From UBA1664 sp964531715 (GTDB lineage: Bacteria; Pseudomonadota; Alphaproteobacteria; Micavibrionales; UBA1664), in the NCBI GenBank assembly GCA_964531715.1, contig CAZHEE010000003.1:108075-172074 (forward strand): a stretch of 64,000 nt of DNA. The letters are read 5' to 3'. Each line of letters begins with the position of its first letter. Position 1 is the stretch's first letter. The translations under genes were made by a program, and so were the position numbers. Shown piece by piece: positions 18,167 to 26,964 of the stretch. The notes under the pieces are model-generated. The model was not told the DNA's origin. It did not search any database and saw only the letters and a list, made by a program, of their open reading frames with translations.

Positions 18167-18316
18167 ATATTTTCAAAGGTTACAGGTCAAAGAGATTTAT
18201 TCCATATAAATATGCTTTATTCGCAAAATGCTGCCAAGCCTTAACCTTTTTTTAACTGCGGCTTTCCTAAAATGAAATGGAATAAATGTTATTTTCGAAA
18301 GGGCGTGTGAAGCATT

Positions 18317-18637
18317 TTGGCAAATCAAACTGTCGCAGTTCAAAATGAAGTCAGCTATGGTATTTACACCATTGAACGCTTACCAAGCGGCAGCAAGCGC
18401 ACGCCGAAATGGGATCTCCATTCCATTGCAAAGGATCGCCAAACGGCGGAAACCCACGCTAAAACACTGTCTGCACAACCCTATTACGACCATATTGAGG
18501 TTCAAGAATTTAAAATCTGCCCTGATACAAAAGAGCGAAAAGTCCAAAAAATAAAATCCTATTCCCGCAAATCATCTCGAACGATTTTGCTCGGAAGCCT
18601 GGCAATTATCGCCATTGCCATACTCTATATCTTTTAA
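18317..18637 (+). CDS. Uncharacterised C-terminally anchored small protein
   Basis: This 106-residue protein is not recognised. It has a soluble N-terminal domain of about 85 residues, rich in charged residues (YGIYTIERLPSGSKRTPKWD), and a final hydrophobic helix (TILLGSLAIIAIAILYIF) that would anchor it by the tail. The only plausible start is TTG 18317, with GTGAAG about 8 bases before it; no in-frame ATG lies near the N-terminus. It is divergent from ftsK and convergent with the next gene. Confidence 0.55.
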   Translation: MANQTVAVQNEVSYGIYTIERLPSGSKRTPKWDLHSIAKDRQTAETHAKTLSAQPYYDHIEVQEFKICPDTKERKVQKIKSYSRKSSRTILLGSLAIIAIAILYIF

Positions 18638-18638
18638 T

Positions 18639-19400
18639 TTAATTAATTTCAGGGTGCCATAGCGCGCCGACCCATGGGGCAGGACGCATCATACGTTTTT
18701 TACCATTATGTTTGACCCAGCGACCGATTGCCGCATCGGTTGGCTTTGGCGGCCCGTGAAAAACAAGGATACGACAGTCTTTAGGCATTTTCGGGCTTAA
18801 AATTCCGCGCAATAATCGTGGTGGCATGCAATGCACCTTGAAACTTCGGCACCATTTTTCAGGCCAGAAATTGACATGTTTTTCCGCCTGAACTGTCCGC
18901 GTTGTAAAGGTCTGAGAATTTGGATAAGCCTGATACGCGCCTTCGACATCTTCTTGAAACCGCTTAAAAATAGAGTGGCTTTCCTCAAGATTGTAGCGAT
19001 AGACAGATGTATTACCGATTTTTTTCCCCGGCTGTGTCCAGTTTTCAATCACGCAAAATTCATGCGGCTTATAGGTGAAAAAATCATCCAGATTGCCTGT
19101 AATAATCTGATCAATATCCATGAACAAAATGTCACCAGATAAATTATAAGGTGCGTCTTTAAGTTGCGGCGAAAAGGTCGAGATTTTGCGCCAACCGGCA
19201 TATATCGGCGCAGAGCCAAGTTCAATGTCAGGCAATGGCAAAGCTTCAATATCAGGATGAAACCCGGCCGCATCATCTGTAAGGCAGATAAACCGAAAAG
19301 GTTCGCTCAGGTTTCTCTTAACACCGTTATAAAGCTGATTAACGAAGTCCGCATCATATTGCGTCCCCCATTTCATACAAAGAATTGTTTTCATGCGCAT
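18639..19400 (-). CDS. Probable glycosyltransferase (GT-A-like, DxD)
   Basis: This 253-residue protein opens with KTILCMKWGTQYDADFVNQLY and contains ILFMDIDQI at about 91-99, where DID fits the DxD metal- and nucleotide-sugar-binding motif of GT-A folds. The pattern 'cash in the opening, level of a cup, DxD, then VFHGPPKP' is seen in capsule or lipopolysaccharide-type transferases of family GT8-like proteins. The acceptor cannot be told. It ends 2 bases from the stop of its convergent neighbour. Start MRMK at 19400; MK two codons later is an alternative. Confidence 0.6.
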   Translation of the reverse strand: MRMKTILCMKWGTQYDADFVNQLYNGVKRNLSEPFRFICLTDDAAGFHPDIEALPLPDIELGSAPIYAGWRKISTFSPQLKDAPYNLSGDILFMDIDQIITGNLDDFFTYKPHEFCVIENWTQPGKKIGNTSVYRYNLEESHSIFKRFQEDVEGAYQAYPNSQTFTTRTVQAEKHVNFWPEKWCRSFKVHCMPPRLLRGILSPKMPKDCRILVFHGPPKPTDAAIGRWVKHNGKKRMMRPAPWVGALWHPEIN

Positions 19401-19443
19401 TTTATAATATATCTTTTGATAAATGAAAAGAAGACAATCAATA

Positions 19444-20469
19444 ATGACAAGCCCCCTCCCTCAAGATCATCCTCCTGTTCAACAAGAAAAAATCGGTGTT
19501 TTGATGCTCAATCTGGGCACGCCTGATGCGACAGACTATTTTTCAATGCGGCGATATTTGAGCGAGTTTCTCTCTGACCAGCGGGTGATTGATTACCCGA
19601 AATGGCTGTGGCAACCGCTATTGCAAGGCATAATCCTCACATCGCGCCCGTTTCGGAGTGGCGCAGCCTATAAATCAATCTGGAATGAAGAGTTGGACGA
19701 GTCACCGCTCAAAACCTATACGCGGTCTATCACTGATAAAATCAAAGCCGAGTTTGAAGGCAAAGATATTGTCTTTGAATGGGGTATGCGCTACGGCAAT
19801 CCCTCAACGCAAAAAGGCATTGAGGCTTTGATTGAGCAAGGGTGCCGTAAGATTTTATTCTTCGCGCTTTATCCGCAATATAGCGGCAGCACGACAGGTT
19901 CAGCCTATGACAAAGCCTTTGAAGTGCTTCAAAAAACCACATGGCAACCAACCGCCAGAACGGCGAGCGCTTGGCATGATGACCCGAATTATATCAAAGT
20001 TTTGGCGCAATCAGTGAAAGACGGGCTTAAGAATGCACCGTCCAAGCCTGATGTTATTCTCACCAGTTTTCACGGTGTGCCGAAACGTTACCTGATGCAG
20101 GGTGACCCTTATCACTGCTTCTGTCAAAAAACCTCACGCTTATTGAAAGAAAAGCTCGGCTATCACGATGAGCAATGGATAACGACCTTTCAATCGCGTT
20201 TCGGGCCTGAAGAATGGTTGCAACCCTATACCGACAAAACGCTTGAAAGCTTGCCTGAAAAAGGAATAAAAAAAGTGGCAATTCTCTCCCCGGCCTTTGT
20301 CAGCGACTGTCTGGAAACATTAGAAGAATTGAACGAAGAAAACCGTGAAATTTTCATGGAGGCAGGCGGTGAGGAATATACCTATATTCCCTGCCTCAAT
20401 GATACGGATGCCCATATCAAATTCTTGTCAGGGCGTATCAGGCAGGAATTATCCGGCTGGATTTTATAA
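19444..20469 (+). CDS. hemH: Ferrochelatase
   Basis: This enzyme of about 341 residues inserts iron into protoporphyrin IX, the last step of haem synthesis. It shows VLMLNLGTPD at the N-terminus, the catalytic His region ILTSFHGVPKRYLMQGDPY, and the C-terminal SPAFVSDCLETLEEL with its conserved acidic residues. The frame is open from ATG 19423; ATG 19444 gives the expected family N-terminus and has AGAAGA upstream. With hemE and hemJ in the same window, three late haem genes are present, fitting the cytochrome c genes. Confidence 0.96.
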   Translation: MTSPLPQDHPPVQQEKIGVLMLNLGTPDATDYFSMRRYLSEFLSDQRVIDYPKWLWQPLLQGIILTSRPFRSGAAYKSIWNEELDESPLKTYTRSITDKIKAEFEGKDIVFEWGMRYGNPSTQKGIEALIEQGCRKILFFALYPQYSGSTTGSAYDKAFEVLQKTTWQPTARTASAWHDDPNYIKVLAQSVKDGLKNAPSKPDVILTSFHGVPKRYLMQGDPYHCFCQKTSRLLKEKLGYHDEQWITTFQSRFGPEEWLQPYTDKTLESLPEKGIKKVAILSPAFVSDCLETLEELNEENREIFMEAGGEEYTYIPCLNDTDAHIKFLSGRIRQELSGWIL

Positions 20470-20520
20470 AGTTAAAAACATAATCACTTCACTCTTTGTT
20501 AGGCTTTTGCTAGCAAATTA

Positions 20521-20575
20521 TTAAGACCTTTCCTGCATACTTATAAATATGAAGGAACAGGGCAAAAGGTCTTAA
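20521..20575 (+). promoter_or_regulatory. Hairpin that would sequester a ribosome binding site
   Basis: TTAAGACCTTT (20521-20531) and AAAGGTCTTAA (20565-20575) are perfect 11-bp complements. The right arm contains AAGG, the likely ribosome binding site of the ATG at 20580. If the mRNA folds, translation of the next gene would be reduced. It could also be an operator; only the inverted repeat is seen. Confidence 0.5.
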
Positions 20576-20579
20576 GACA

Positions 20580-21791
20580 ATGCATATTGAATGGGATAAC
20601 GACTTTATTTATAACGGGAAGCGCAGTGTGACTGTCGCTTGTCATTTTGGTGATTACCAACCAAAGGCCGCCTGTAACCTGATTGATAATCAAACACTCT
20701 ATTATTTTGATGAGGCTGATGATGCGCCCTTGGAAGAAGATCATTTCACCGCGCAAATGATTAAAGATATGGAGGCCAAGCTCCGCTCCTACGACCGCGC
20801 GATTCAAAGCCTTTCAGACACGCATGCCGATATTCAAAAAACCGAAGAGGTTAATTCCGCCTATCATTTTGATGGGCAGGCACTTTCTGTCGGCGCGATC
20901 ATCGCTTTTAGATGCGAGAGCGAAACATTTACGCATTACTATGATTTTATCCTTGATAGACAAATTGCGCTAGAATTATCCATCCATGTTCAAGGCGTTG
21001 AATATTCTCAAGAAACAAAATTAATCCAGATAAATCCTTATCAATCCGAATTTGCGGCGGCTTGCGGTCTGCTTAAGGCCATGCGCATGGCATGGTATGA
21101 TAATCAGTCAATTTTGGTTAATCCGTTATGCCTGCCGCCCCAGGAAGCAGTCTTTGTCAATCGCCTGATTCAGGCGGATCAGGATTGTATCATTGCCGCC
21201 TTTTTATGGGATTTAAGACTGGCAGGGCATGCCGAGGCGGCCGCCATGATTTCGACAGACGCCAATTCAGACCTTTATAATGCCTATGCGGTTGAGGCGA
21301 TGGCCGATTTCCGTTCAATCCGTTCAGGTTTGGCCTTACGCGCATCATTTGAACGCTGGTTCATTTCCGCGCGGTGCCGCGACCATGACAGGCAGATTAT
21401 CCAGATTATGCTGGGTGATTTTGCCAAAGTCACAATCAATAATGAGGATGCCGCCGCTTTGATTGTCAAAGATATTATTTTCAGGCTCGGCTCACGCCCA
21501 ATAGGGAAGAATTACTTGTCACAAAGCATTCCAAACCTTATGCAAGATGCACTTTACAGCGAAGTACGTGATCGTTCAAACGCGAACTTCTTATGGTTTG
21601 TAACGTTTGAAAGAAAAATGGCTGAGATGGAACGGAATTTGCATAGCGACACGAAAAGTGAGCATGAGACAGATCAAACAGTAAGCGATGACACAGTTTA
21701 TGAATTTCAATCCCCGATATTCTCAGGCGCTGACAACGGCGCAGAAGACAGCGCGACCCTATTCATCCTTGACCATTTCCGCTCGGGGTGA
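20580..21791 (+). CDS. Uncharacterised protein, DUF6782-like, first of tandem pair
   Basis: This 403-residue cytosolic protein has no signal peptide or membrane segment. The region from about 155 to 350 parallels the next gene: LLKAMRMAW against YARALRMAR, PPQEAVFVNRLIQADQDC against HPETILLIGRICIADTET, and ASFERWF against IAFNQWF. I recall this pattern as DUF6782, a putative metallopeptidase family of alphaproteobacteria, but no HExxH motif is visible. The N-terminal 140 residues are specific to this copy. It lies behind a hairpin that could hide its ribosome binding site. Confidence 0.6.
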   Translation: MHIEWDNDFIYNGKRSVTVACHFGDYQPKAACNLIDNQTLYYFDEADDAPLEEDHFTAQMIKDMEAKLRSYDRAIQSLSDTHADIQKTEEVNSAYHFDGQALSVGAIIAFRCESETFTHYYDFILDRQIALELSIHVQGVEYSQETKLIQINPYQSEFAAACGLLKAMRMAWYDNQSILVNPLCLPPQEAVFVNRLIQADQDCIIAAFLWDLRLAGHAEAAAMISTDANSDLYNAYAVEAMADFRSIRSGLALRASFERWFISARCRDHDRQIIQIMLGDFAKVTINNEDAAALIVKDIIFRLGSRPIGKNYLSQSIPNLMQDALYSEVRDRSNANFLWFVTFERKMAEMERNLHSDTKSEHETDQTVSDDTVYEFQSPIFSGADNGAEDSATLFILDHFRSG

Positions 21792-21798
21792 AGGACAT

Positions 21799-22635
21799 AT
21801 GAGCCTGAACCCGTATCTTTTTGACCATCTTATTGCCGATCTGGGACAGGATTGGACGGTCGATTATAGTGATTTAAGTGAACATACGGCTTATGATTTA
21901 TGTATTGAAAGCCAGACAATCTACCTCAACACCCATGGGCTCAAAGCGGATAAGGCCTTTGCTTCCCCTTATTTCAGAACGCAAATCCTTCTCGCCTATG
22001 CACGTGCCCTTCGGATGGCGCGGCATGTTGAGTGGCTGGACGGTATGCTTGAACGCTATCATCCTGAAACAATATTATTGATCGGGCGTATTTGTATTGC
22101 CGATACGGAAACCCATGCCATCCGTCTGGCCTTTGAGGCAAAAATTGATAATGATGACACAAGCCTTTGGCGTCAACTGCTGTGCGGATCAGTGTCTGAT
22201 ATGGCGGTTTCTTACGAAAATGCGCTCGAAAATTTGCTCACTAAAGGCATTGAAGAGGCTCTAGCGACCAATAAGGCTATGGCGATTGCTTTTAACCAAT
22301 GGTTTTCCTGTGAGGAGCGTGTGGGAAGCTGTGATTACGATACGCTTGGTATGATTGATGGTATGATTGCCGCGAATACAAGATTTCAGGGAAAAACAAT
22401 GGAGAAGAATGCCATCACCTGCCTGACCTTGACCGCAGGGGAGGATGGCAGCTATATCGATAGTGCGCTCCAAACTGATATCCTCAAAAATCCGTTTTAT
22501 AAATCACTGAATAATCCTATCAACCAAGGTTATTTCATGCAGATTATGCAGGACATGAATAAATTCAAAATTAACGGCATTGTATTTAGCGACCCTGCCC
22601 TTGCCCAGCGTTTCCAAGCGATTGAGGATGCGTGA
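21799..22635 (+). CDS. Uncharacterised protein, DUF6782-like, second of tandem pair
   Basis: This 278-residue protein starts at ATG 21799 with GAAGGA just before it, 7 bases after the stop of the first copy; an upstream open frame from 21688 overlaps that gene and is rejected. It shares the ALRMAR, RICIADTETHAI, FNQWFSCEERVGSCDYDTL and NPINQGYFMQIMQDMNK segments with the larger neighbour, so the two arose by duplication. No catalytic motif is certain. A family C palindromic repeat begins 4 bases after its stop. Confidence 0.6.
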   Translation: MSLNPYLFDHLIADLGQDWTVDYSDLSEHTAYDLCIESQTIYLNTHGLKADKAFASPYFRTQILLAYARALRMARHVEWLDGMLERYHPETILLIGRICIADTETHAIRLAFEAKIDNDDTSLWRQLLCGSVSDMAVSYENALENLLTKGIEEALATNKAMAIAFNQWFSCEERVGSCDYDTLGMIDGMIAANTRFQGKTMEKNAITCLTLTAGEDGSYIDSALQTDILKNPFYKSLNNPINQGYFMQIMQDMNKFKINGIVFSDPALAQRFQAIEDA

Positions 22636-22639
22636 GAAT

Positions 22640-22730
22640 CGTCATTATACGTTTTTCGATAGAAAATACGTGTAATCAAATTACGTAATTTCTGGATTGC
22701 ACGTATACATAAATGAAAAGTGCAATGACG
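22640..22730. repeat. Palindromic repeat family C, copy 1
   Basis: This 91-bp element begins CGTCATTATACG and ends GTGCAATGACG, with TTTTTCGATAGAAAA and TGGATTGCACG inside. It matches the reverse complement of 53332-53428 in order and spacing. It lies immediately after a stop codon and may act as a terminator or mRNA-end structure. Confidence 0.85.
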
Positions 22731-22803
22731 ATATATTAAAAACTTCTGCTCTCTAACCTAACTCTATCATTCTAAAACAATAAAAATCCCTATAGTATAA
22801 AGT

Positions 22804-23394
22804 ATGATTATTATCGGGCTGACAGGCTCTATCGGTATGGGGAAAAGCTTTACAGCCAATCAGTGGCGGTCGCTTGGCGTGCCTGTATTTGATGCCGATA
22901 AGGCCGTTCATGATCTTTACCATAATAAAAAAATCATTCAAGAAATCGCCGAGAACTTCCCTGAATCAGGCAATGAAGATGGTATCGACAGGAAAAAACT
23001 CGGCACTATCATTTTTAATGATAAAAATAAGCGCGATATACTTGAAAACATACTCCATCCGCTGGTACGGCAAGCGCGAAATACGTTTATTCAACAATGC
23101 CGACACCAAAGACAGAAAATTTGTGTTCTGGATATACCTTTGCTGTTTGAGGCTGGGATACATAAGGACACTGATTTAACTGTATGCGTGTATGCGCCGC
23201 AATGGATACAGGCGCGGCGGGTGCTGTCCCGACCTGATATGACTTACAATAAGATGAAAGCGATTGCAAAGTCGCAAATGCCCGACTATCGTAAAAAATC
23301 ATTATCCGATATAACGATTAACACAGGGCGGGGTGAGCGACACAGTCTGCAATGCTTAAAAAAACTAAAAGAAGATTTATTGAGAAATACATGA
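22804..23394 (+). CDS. coaE: Dephospho-CoA kinase
   Basis: This 196-residue enzyme phosphorylates dephospho-CoA, the final step to coenzyme A. The P-loop is GSIGMGKS at 8-15; VFDADKAVHDLY and the LVVxDxPLLFE-type block CVLDIPLLFEAG follow, then RRVLSRP. No Shine-Dalgarno sequence precedes the ATG, but TATAGT lies about 7 bases upstream, so a leaderless transcript is possible. Its stop overlaps the next start (ATGA). coaE next to dnaQ is a usual alphaproteobacterial order; here one gene lies between. Confidence 0.95.
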   Translation: MIIIGLTGSIGMGKSFTANQWRSLGVPVFDADKAVHDLYHNKKIIQEIAENFPESGNEDGIDRKKLGTIIFNDKNKRDILENILHPLVRQARNTFIQQCRHQRQKICVLDIPLLFEAGIHKDTDLTVCVYAPQWIQARRVLSRPDMTYNKMKAIAKSQMPDYRKKSLSDITINTGRGERHSLQCLKKLKEDLLRNT

Positions 23395-24107
23395 CAGATA
23401 AAAAACAAGTTTGGGCGATACAGCATATTGAATATGGCGATCTCGGCAGTTTCGAAAAGGTTTTAAGGGAGCGTAATTTCGATATTCAAATTATTCAGTC
23501 CCAAGAGAATGATTTAAGCCTGCTTGACGCATCTAAGCCTGATCTTATCATGATCCTCGGCGGACCGATGAGCATTTATGATGTGACAAATACAAACTGG
23601 GTTCAACGCGAGCAAGCCTTTGTGAAACAGCGTATTGAAAGTCAAAAGCCGTTGTTTGGGATATGTTTCGGAGCGCAGATGATTGCCCGCGCCCTTGGCG
23701 CGAAAGCCTATGAAGGCCCTCAGGGCAAGGAAATCGGTTGGGAAAAAATTCATGTGAATGAGGCAGGGATGCAGACGCCACTCCGCCATCTGGATGGAAG
23801 CTTTACCGAGATGATGCATTGGCATTCCGATACTTTTGATATGCCTGAGGGCGCGGAACTGCTCGCCTCATCCGACCTTTATAAAAAACAGGCCTATCGC
23901 TATGGTACCCATGTTTTTGCCATGCAATGCCACCCAGAGGTCACGGAAAAGAAAATCAATATCTGGTGTTCAAAATCTGAAGATGACGTGAAAAAGGCGG
24001 GAAAAACCGTTGATGAAGTCATAAGCATGACCAAGCAACATCGCGATACACTCGAAAAACAATCGGCATTATTTTTTCATGAATGGCTGGACGGGCAAGG
24101 GCTATAA
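23391..24107 (+). CDS. Class I glutamine amidotransferase-like protein
   Basis: This 238-residue protein has the GMP-synthase-type amidotransferase triad: Cys92 in FGICFGAQ, His181 and Glu183 in QCHPEV. MILGGPMSIYD at about 54-64 is the oxyanion-region motif. It stands alone, without a synthase domain, like many class I amidotransferase homologues of unknown acceptor, some of which hydrolyse gamma-glutamyl compounds. ATG 23391 overlaps the coaE stop by 4 bases, so translation is coupled; the frame open from 23352 lies within coaE. Confidence 0.85.
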   Translation: MTDKKQVWAIQHIEYGDLGSFEKVLRERNFDIQIIQSQENDLSLLDASKPDLIMILGGPMSIYDVTNTNWVQREQAFVKQRIESQKPLFGICFGAQMIARALGAKAYEGPQGKEIGWEKIHVNEAGMQTPLRHLDGSFTEMMHWHSDTFDMPEGAELLASSDLYKKQAYRYGTHVFAMQCHPEVTEKKINIWCSKSEDDVKKAGKTVDEVISMTKQHRDTLEKQSALFFHEWLDGQGL

Positions 24108-24110
24108 ATC

Positions 24111-24797
24111 ATGCGTGAGATTGTTTTAGACACCGAAACAACGGGAATGGAGCCATCCGAAGGTCACCGCATCATTGAGATTGGCTGTGTTGAGCTGGTC
24201 AATCACATACCGACAGGTAATCACTATCATATTTATATTAACCCGTTGCGTGATGTCCCTGCGGAAGCCGTGGCGGTTCATGGTTTGACCGAAAAATTTC
24301 TGTTCGATAAGCCTGAATTTTCCGAAATTTATGCCGATTTTCTCGCGTATATCGGTACCTCGCAACTTGTCATTCATAATGCCGAGTTTGATATGAAATT
24401 CATTAATCACCATTTAAAAGAAGTTGGCGCCGCCCCCATTCCCGACATGCGCGTGACGGATAGTTTAATTTTAGCGCGGCGAAAATTCCCCGGCTCGCCT
24501 GCCAATCTCGATGCGCTATGCAAACGGTTTGAAGTTGATAACACTAATCGGGAGCTTCATGGCGCGTTGCTTGACTCTGAACTTTTGGCAGAAGTGTATC
24601 TAGAGCTTCTCGGTGGCCGGCAGACAGGCTTAGAATTAAATTCTAATGAGGATAATAGTACGGGCGATACATCACTATCCCAATCCAAAAAACCAAAACG
24701 CGAAAGACGTGTTTTTGATGTTCCTGCAGATGAACTTCAAGCCCATGAAGCCATGCTTCAAACGATCGGTGATAAAGCTTTGTGGAATAAAGCATAA
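24111..24797 (+). CDS. dnaQ: DNA polymerase III epsilon subunit (3'-5' exonuclease)
   Basis: This 228-residue proofreading subunit has all three exonuclease motifs: DTETTG at 7-12 (Asp and Glu ligands), IHNAEFDMKFIN (ExoII), and LHGALLDSELLAEVYLEL (ExoIII with catalytic His and Asp). The C-terminal tail (SQSKKPKRERRVFDVPADE) would bind the alpha subunit. It begins 3 bases after the amidotransferase gene, completing the coaE cluster. Its stop is 6 bases from that of the convergent tlpA-like gene. Confidence 0.96.
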   Translation: MREIVLDTETTGMEPSEGHRIIEIGCVELVNHIPTGNHYHIYINPLRDVPAEAVAVHGLTEKFLFDKPEFSEIYADFLAYIGTSQLVIHNAEFDMKFINHHLKEVGAAPIPDMRVTDSLILARRKFPGSPANLDALCKRFEVDNTNRELHGALLDSELLAEVYLELLGGRQTGLELNSNEDNSTGDTSLSQSKKPKRERRVFDVPADELQAHEAMLQTIGDKALWNKA

Positions 24798-24803
24798 GTC
24801 AAT

Positions 24804-25313
24804 TTAAAAATCTGCCCAGCCATCATAGGCACCGACAATATGGTTGCTCAGTATGCCATCTTCATTCATCACAAATGTTTCCGGCAGGGCGAAAACGCTG
24901 AATTTATCGCGGGTAACCGGTTGTTTTTTATCATGAATAATAACGAAATTACCAGGCGTGTCAGAGGCATGCCTATCCAAAAAACGCTCTATGTGCGCTT
25001 GCGTCATGTCCGATGAGATTGCAAGAACGATTGAATAAGGATTATTCTTGGCATACTGGATCAGTTCCGGAAACTCAACCACGCAAGGGGCGCACCATGA
25101 CGCCCAGAAATGGATAAGCACAATCTTACCTTTGTAATCATAAAGTGATTTGTTTTTGCCCTCCAATGTCTGAAAGGTAAAGTCAGGGATTTTTTTGCCC
25201 TCCTCAAGAATGAAAAAATCACCCTTATTGGTTTTGAATGAAAGATTAAGACCGATTGTAATGGCAACAATCACAGCAATAAAACCGAAGCAGAGCAACA
25301 AATTCTTAAGCAT
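24804..25313 (-). CDS. TlpA/ResA-like membrane-anchored thioredoxin
   Basis: This 169-residue protein has an N-terminal anchor (residues 3-22) and a periplasmic thioredoxin fold with WCAPC (Cys74, Cys77) in HFWASWCAPCVVEFPEL. A cis-Pro loop appears as ALPETFVM. It overlaps the ccsA gene by 8 bases at the end of a cytochrome c assembly operon, so it probably reduces apocytochrome CxxCH cysteines for haem ligation, as ResA or CcmG does. Role is from context and family. Confidence 0.88.
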   Translation of the reverse strand: MLKNLLLCFGFIAVIVAITIGLNLSFKTNKGDFFILEEGKKIPDFTFQTLEGKNKSLYDYKGKIVLIHFWASWCAPCVVEFPELIQYAKNNPYSIVLAISSDMTQAHIERFLDRHASDTPGNFVIIHDKKQPVTRDKFSVFALPETFVMNEDGILSNHIVGAYDGWADF

Positions 25314-26964
25314 TTTGGGATTGCTTTCTTACTCTCGGAAGGTAGTAAAGCACCGCAACCACGGCCAATTGTGCCACTATAAACAGACACAAACCCCACG
25401 CAATGCCTGAGATAAAGCCATAGCTGTGTAACCCTATGCCGAGCAGATTGACCCCGAACCATGTCACCGCGACCGTGATATTGGTGAGCGCCAACATCGC
25501 ATAGAAAGCGCGGTTTTGAAAATGCCCCGAAATGCGCCCATGCATAATCCATGCAAGCCAAAGGATGATAAGAAGTGCGCCATTTTCCTTCGGATCCCAC
25601 CCCCAGAACCGCCCCCAGGATTGATCCGCCCAAATCCCGCCCAGCAATGTCCCTACGCTGGTAAAGAGAAGTGCGGCGAGCGATAACGGCAAAGCCAGCG
25701 ACTTAATCGGCAAACGGTCATTAATTAAAAGTGCATGGGCCACAACCGCCGCCATAACGCAAAAGCCATAACCGACAATGATGGTTGTGACATGGGTTGA
25801 TAGCCAGAAATTTGTATTTAAAACGGCGGCGAGCACATTTAAGCTATCACCCTGAATAAAACCGCGCGACACGAATAATAAAAACGCAGAGGTCAACGCA
25901 CAAAGGCATAAAAACAAGCCGTTTTGCCGTTGCCTTTTAATGAGAGAAACGCTTATCGCCGTGGTCATGATAATAACCGCCCCGAAAAGGAGTGTTTCAT
26001 ACAAGGTGCCTGTCGGTGGTCGTTCCAAAATAATTGTGCGGACGATTAAAGTCAGGCAATGCGCGGCAAAACCGCCGGCAATAATGAATAACCCTGTTTT
26101 CATATAGAAAAATCCGACGATACCGCCAGTCAGATAAAGTGCGATGACGTAAAGCATAGGTTGGAAACTGATATAATAATGCTCAAACGTGAGGATGGTT
26201 TTTTGCCCTGTCGAGGTGACAAGCGCATCCGCGTTTGTACGCGCCAAGTCATTCCATGTGGCATAATCGCCGTCATTCCACGCCGCCGCCATCTCCGCTA
26301 TGCGCATGATATAGGGGCTATCACTTTGACTGTTTATCGCTTGCCACAGACTGATTTTAGGCAAGTGCGGGTTATCATTCGGTATGATTTTCAGCAGGCT
26401 GTTCCCCATTCCGCCTTCGGCAATCAAGGCGCGTTGAACCTGACCGCCGCCGCCATTGATAAAAATCTCATCCTGCCCCTGAAGCGGTAAAACCGCACTG
26501 AAAGACTGTACCACCTGATTATAAAGCGAGACAGACCGATAGACATGCATCAACTCGCGCTGCTCAGGGGTGAATGTCGAAGGCTCCCGATTTTCAAGTG
26601 ATAAAATCAAGTCCTTATGTTTGTCTAGCGCGAGCATGAGATCTGCCATCGTGTGATAGTCTTGCGCCGTATCGAGGTTCAAAATATCAAGGCGGTTAAC
26701 CGCAATAACAGGCATCACTATCGCCGTTGCAGGGTCAAACAGCGCGAGCGTCATCCATTCCATCGCGCTGATATCATTCAGGCTTGTATCGCCGCTGATG
26801 GAATAAAAAAGAGAATTTGCAACACTGCCTAAAGTTTTAATCCGCCCGTCCTGCAAGACAGGCCATTGCGCGAAGGCTTGATAATCAGGCGGTGTTTCGG
26901 CCTTGGCATGAGAGCCAAATATGAGGCACATCAAACTTAGAATAAGCACGAATTGGCGCATCAC
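25306..26964 (-). CDS. ccsA: Cytochrome c assembly protein CcsA (haem-handling WWD protein)
   Basis: This 552-residue membrane protein has a signal peptide and a long periplasmic N-terminal part (beginning PDYQAFAQWPVLQDGRIKTLGSV), then about eight membrane segments. The WWD haem-binding motif is WGRFWGWDPKENGALL at about 450-465, flanked by conserved histidines. This architecture is that of System II (Ccs/Res) haem lyases rather than System I CcmF. It overlaps resB by 4 bases upstream and the thioredoxin gene downstream, giving the complete CcsB-CcsA-CcsX set with a likely cytochrome c client at 45771-46289. Confidence 0.88.
   Translation of the reverse strand: MMRQFVLILSLMCLIFGSHAKAETPPDYQAFAQWPVLQDGRIKTLGSVANSLFYSISGDTSLNDISAMEWMTLALFDPATAIVMPVIAVNRLDILNLDTAQDYHTMADLMLALDKHKDLILSLENREPSTFTPEQRELMHVYRSVSLYNQVVQSFSAVLPLQGQDEIFINGGGGQVQRALIAEGGMGNSLLKIIPNDNPHLPKISLWQAINSQSDSPYIMRIAEMAAAWNDGDYATWNDLARTNADALVTSTGQKTILTFEHYYISFQPMLYVIALYLTGGIVGFFYMKTGLFIIAGGFAAHCLTLIVRTIILERPPTGTLYETLLFGAVIIMTTAISVSLIKRQRQNGLFLCLCALTSAFLLFVSRGFIQGDSLNVLAAVLNTNFWLSTHVTTIIVGYGFCVMAAVVAHALLINDRLPIKSLALPLSLAALLFTSVGTLLGGIWADQSWGRFWGWDPKENGALLIILWLAWIMHGRISGHFQNRAFYAMLALTNITVAVTWFGVNLLGIGLHSYGFISGIAWGLCLFIVAQLAVVAVLYYLPRVRKQSQNA

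Noticed and set aside
18317..18637. Possible riboswitch or small RNA before this gene
   Set aside because: No conserved fold or terminator could be recognised; only an ordinary TTG-started frame is supported.
21688..21798. Upstream start for the second DUF6782-like gene
   Set aside because: It overlaps the first gene in another frame; a strong ribosome binding site precedes ATG 21799.
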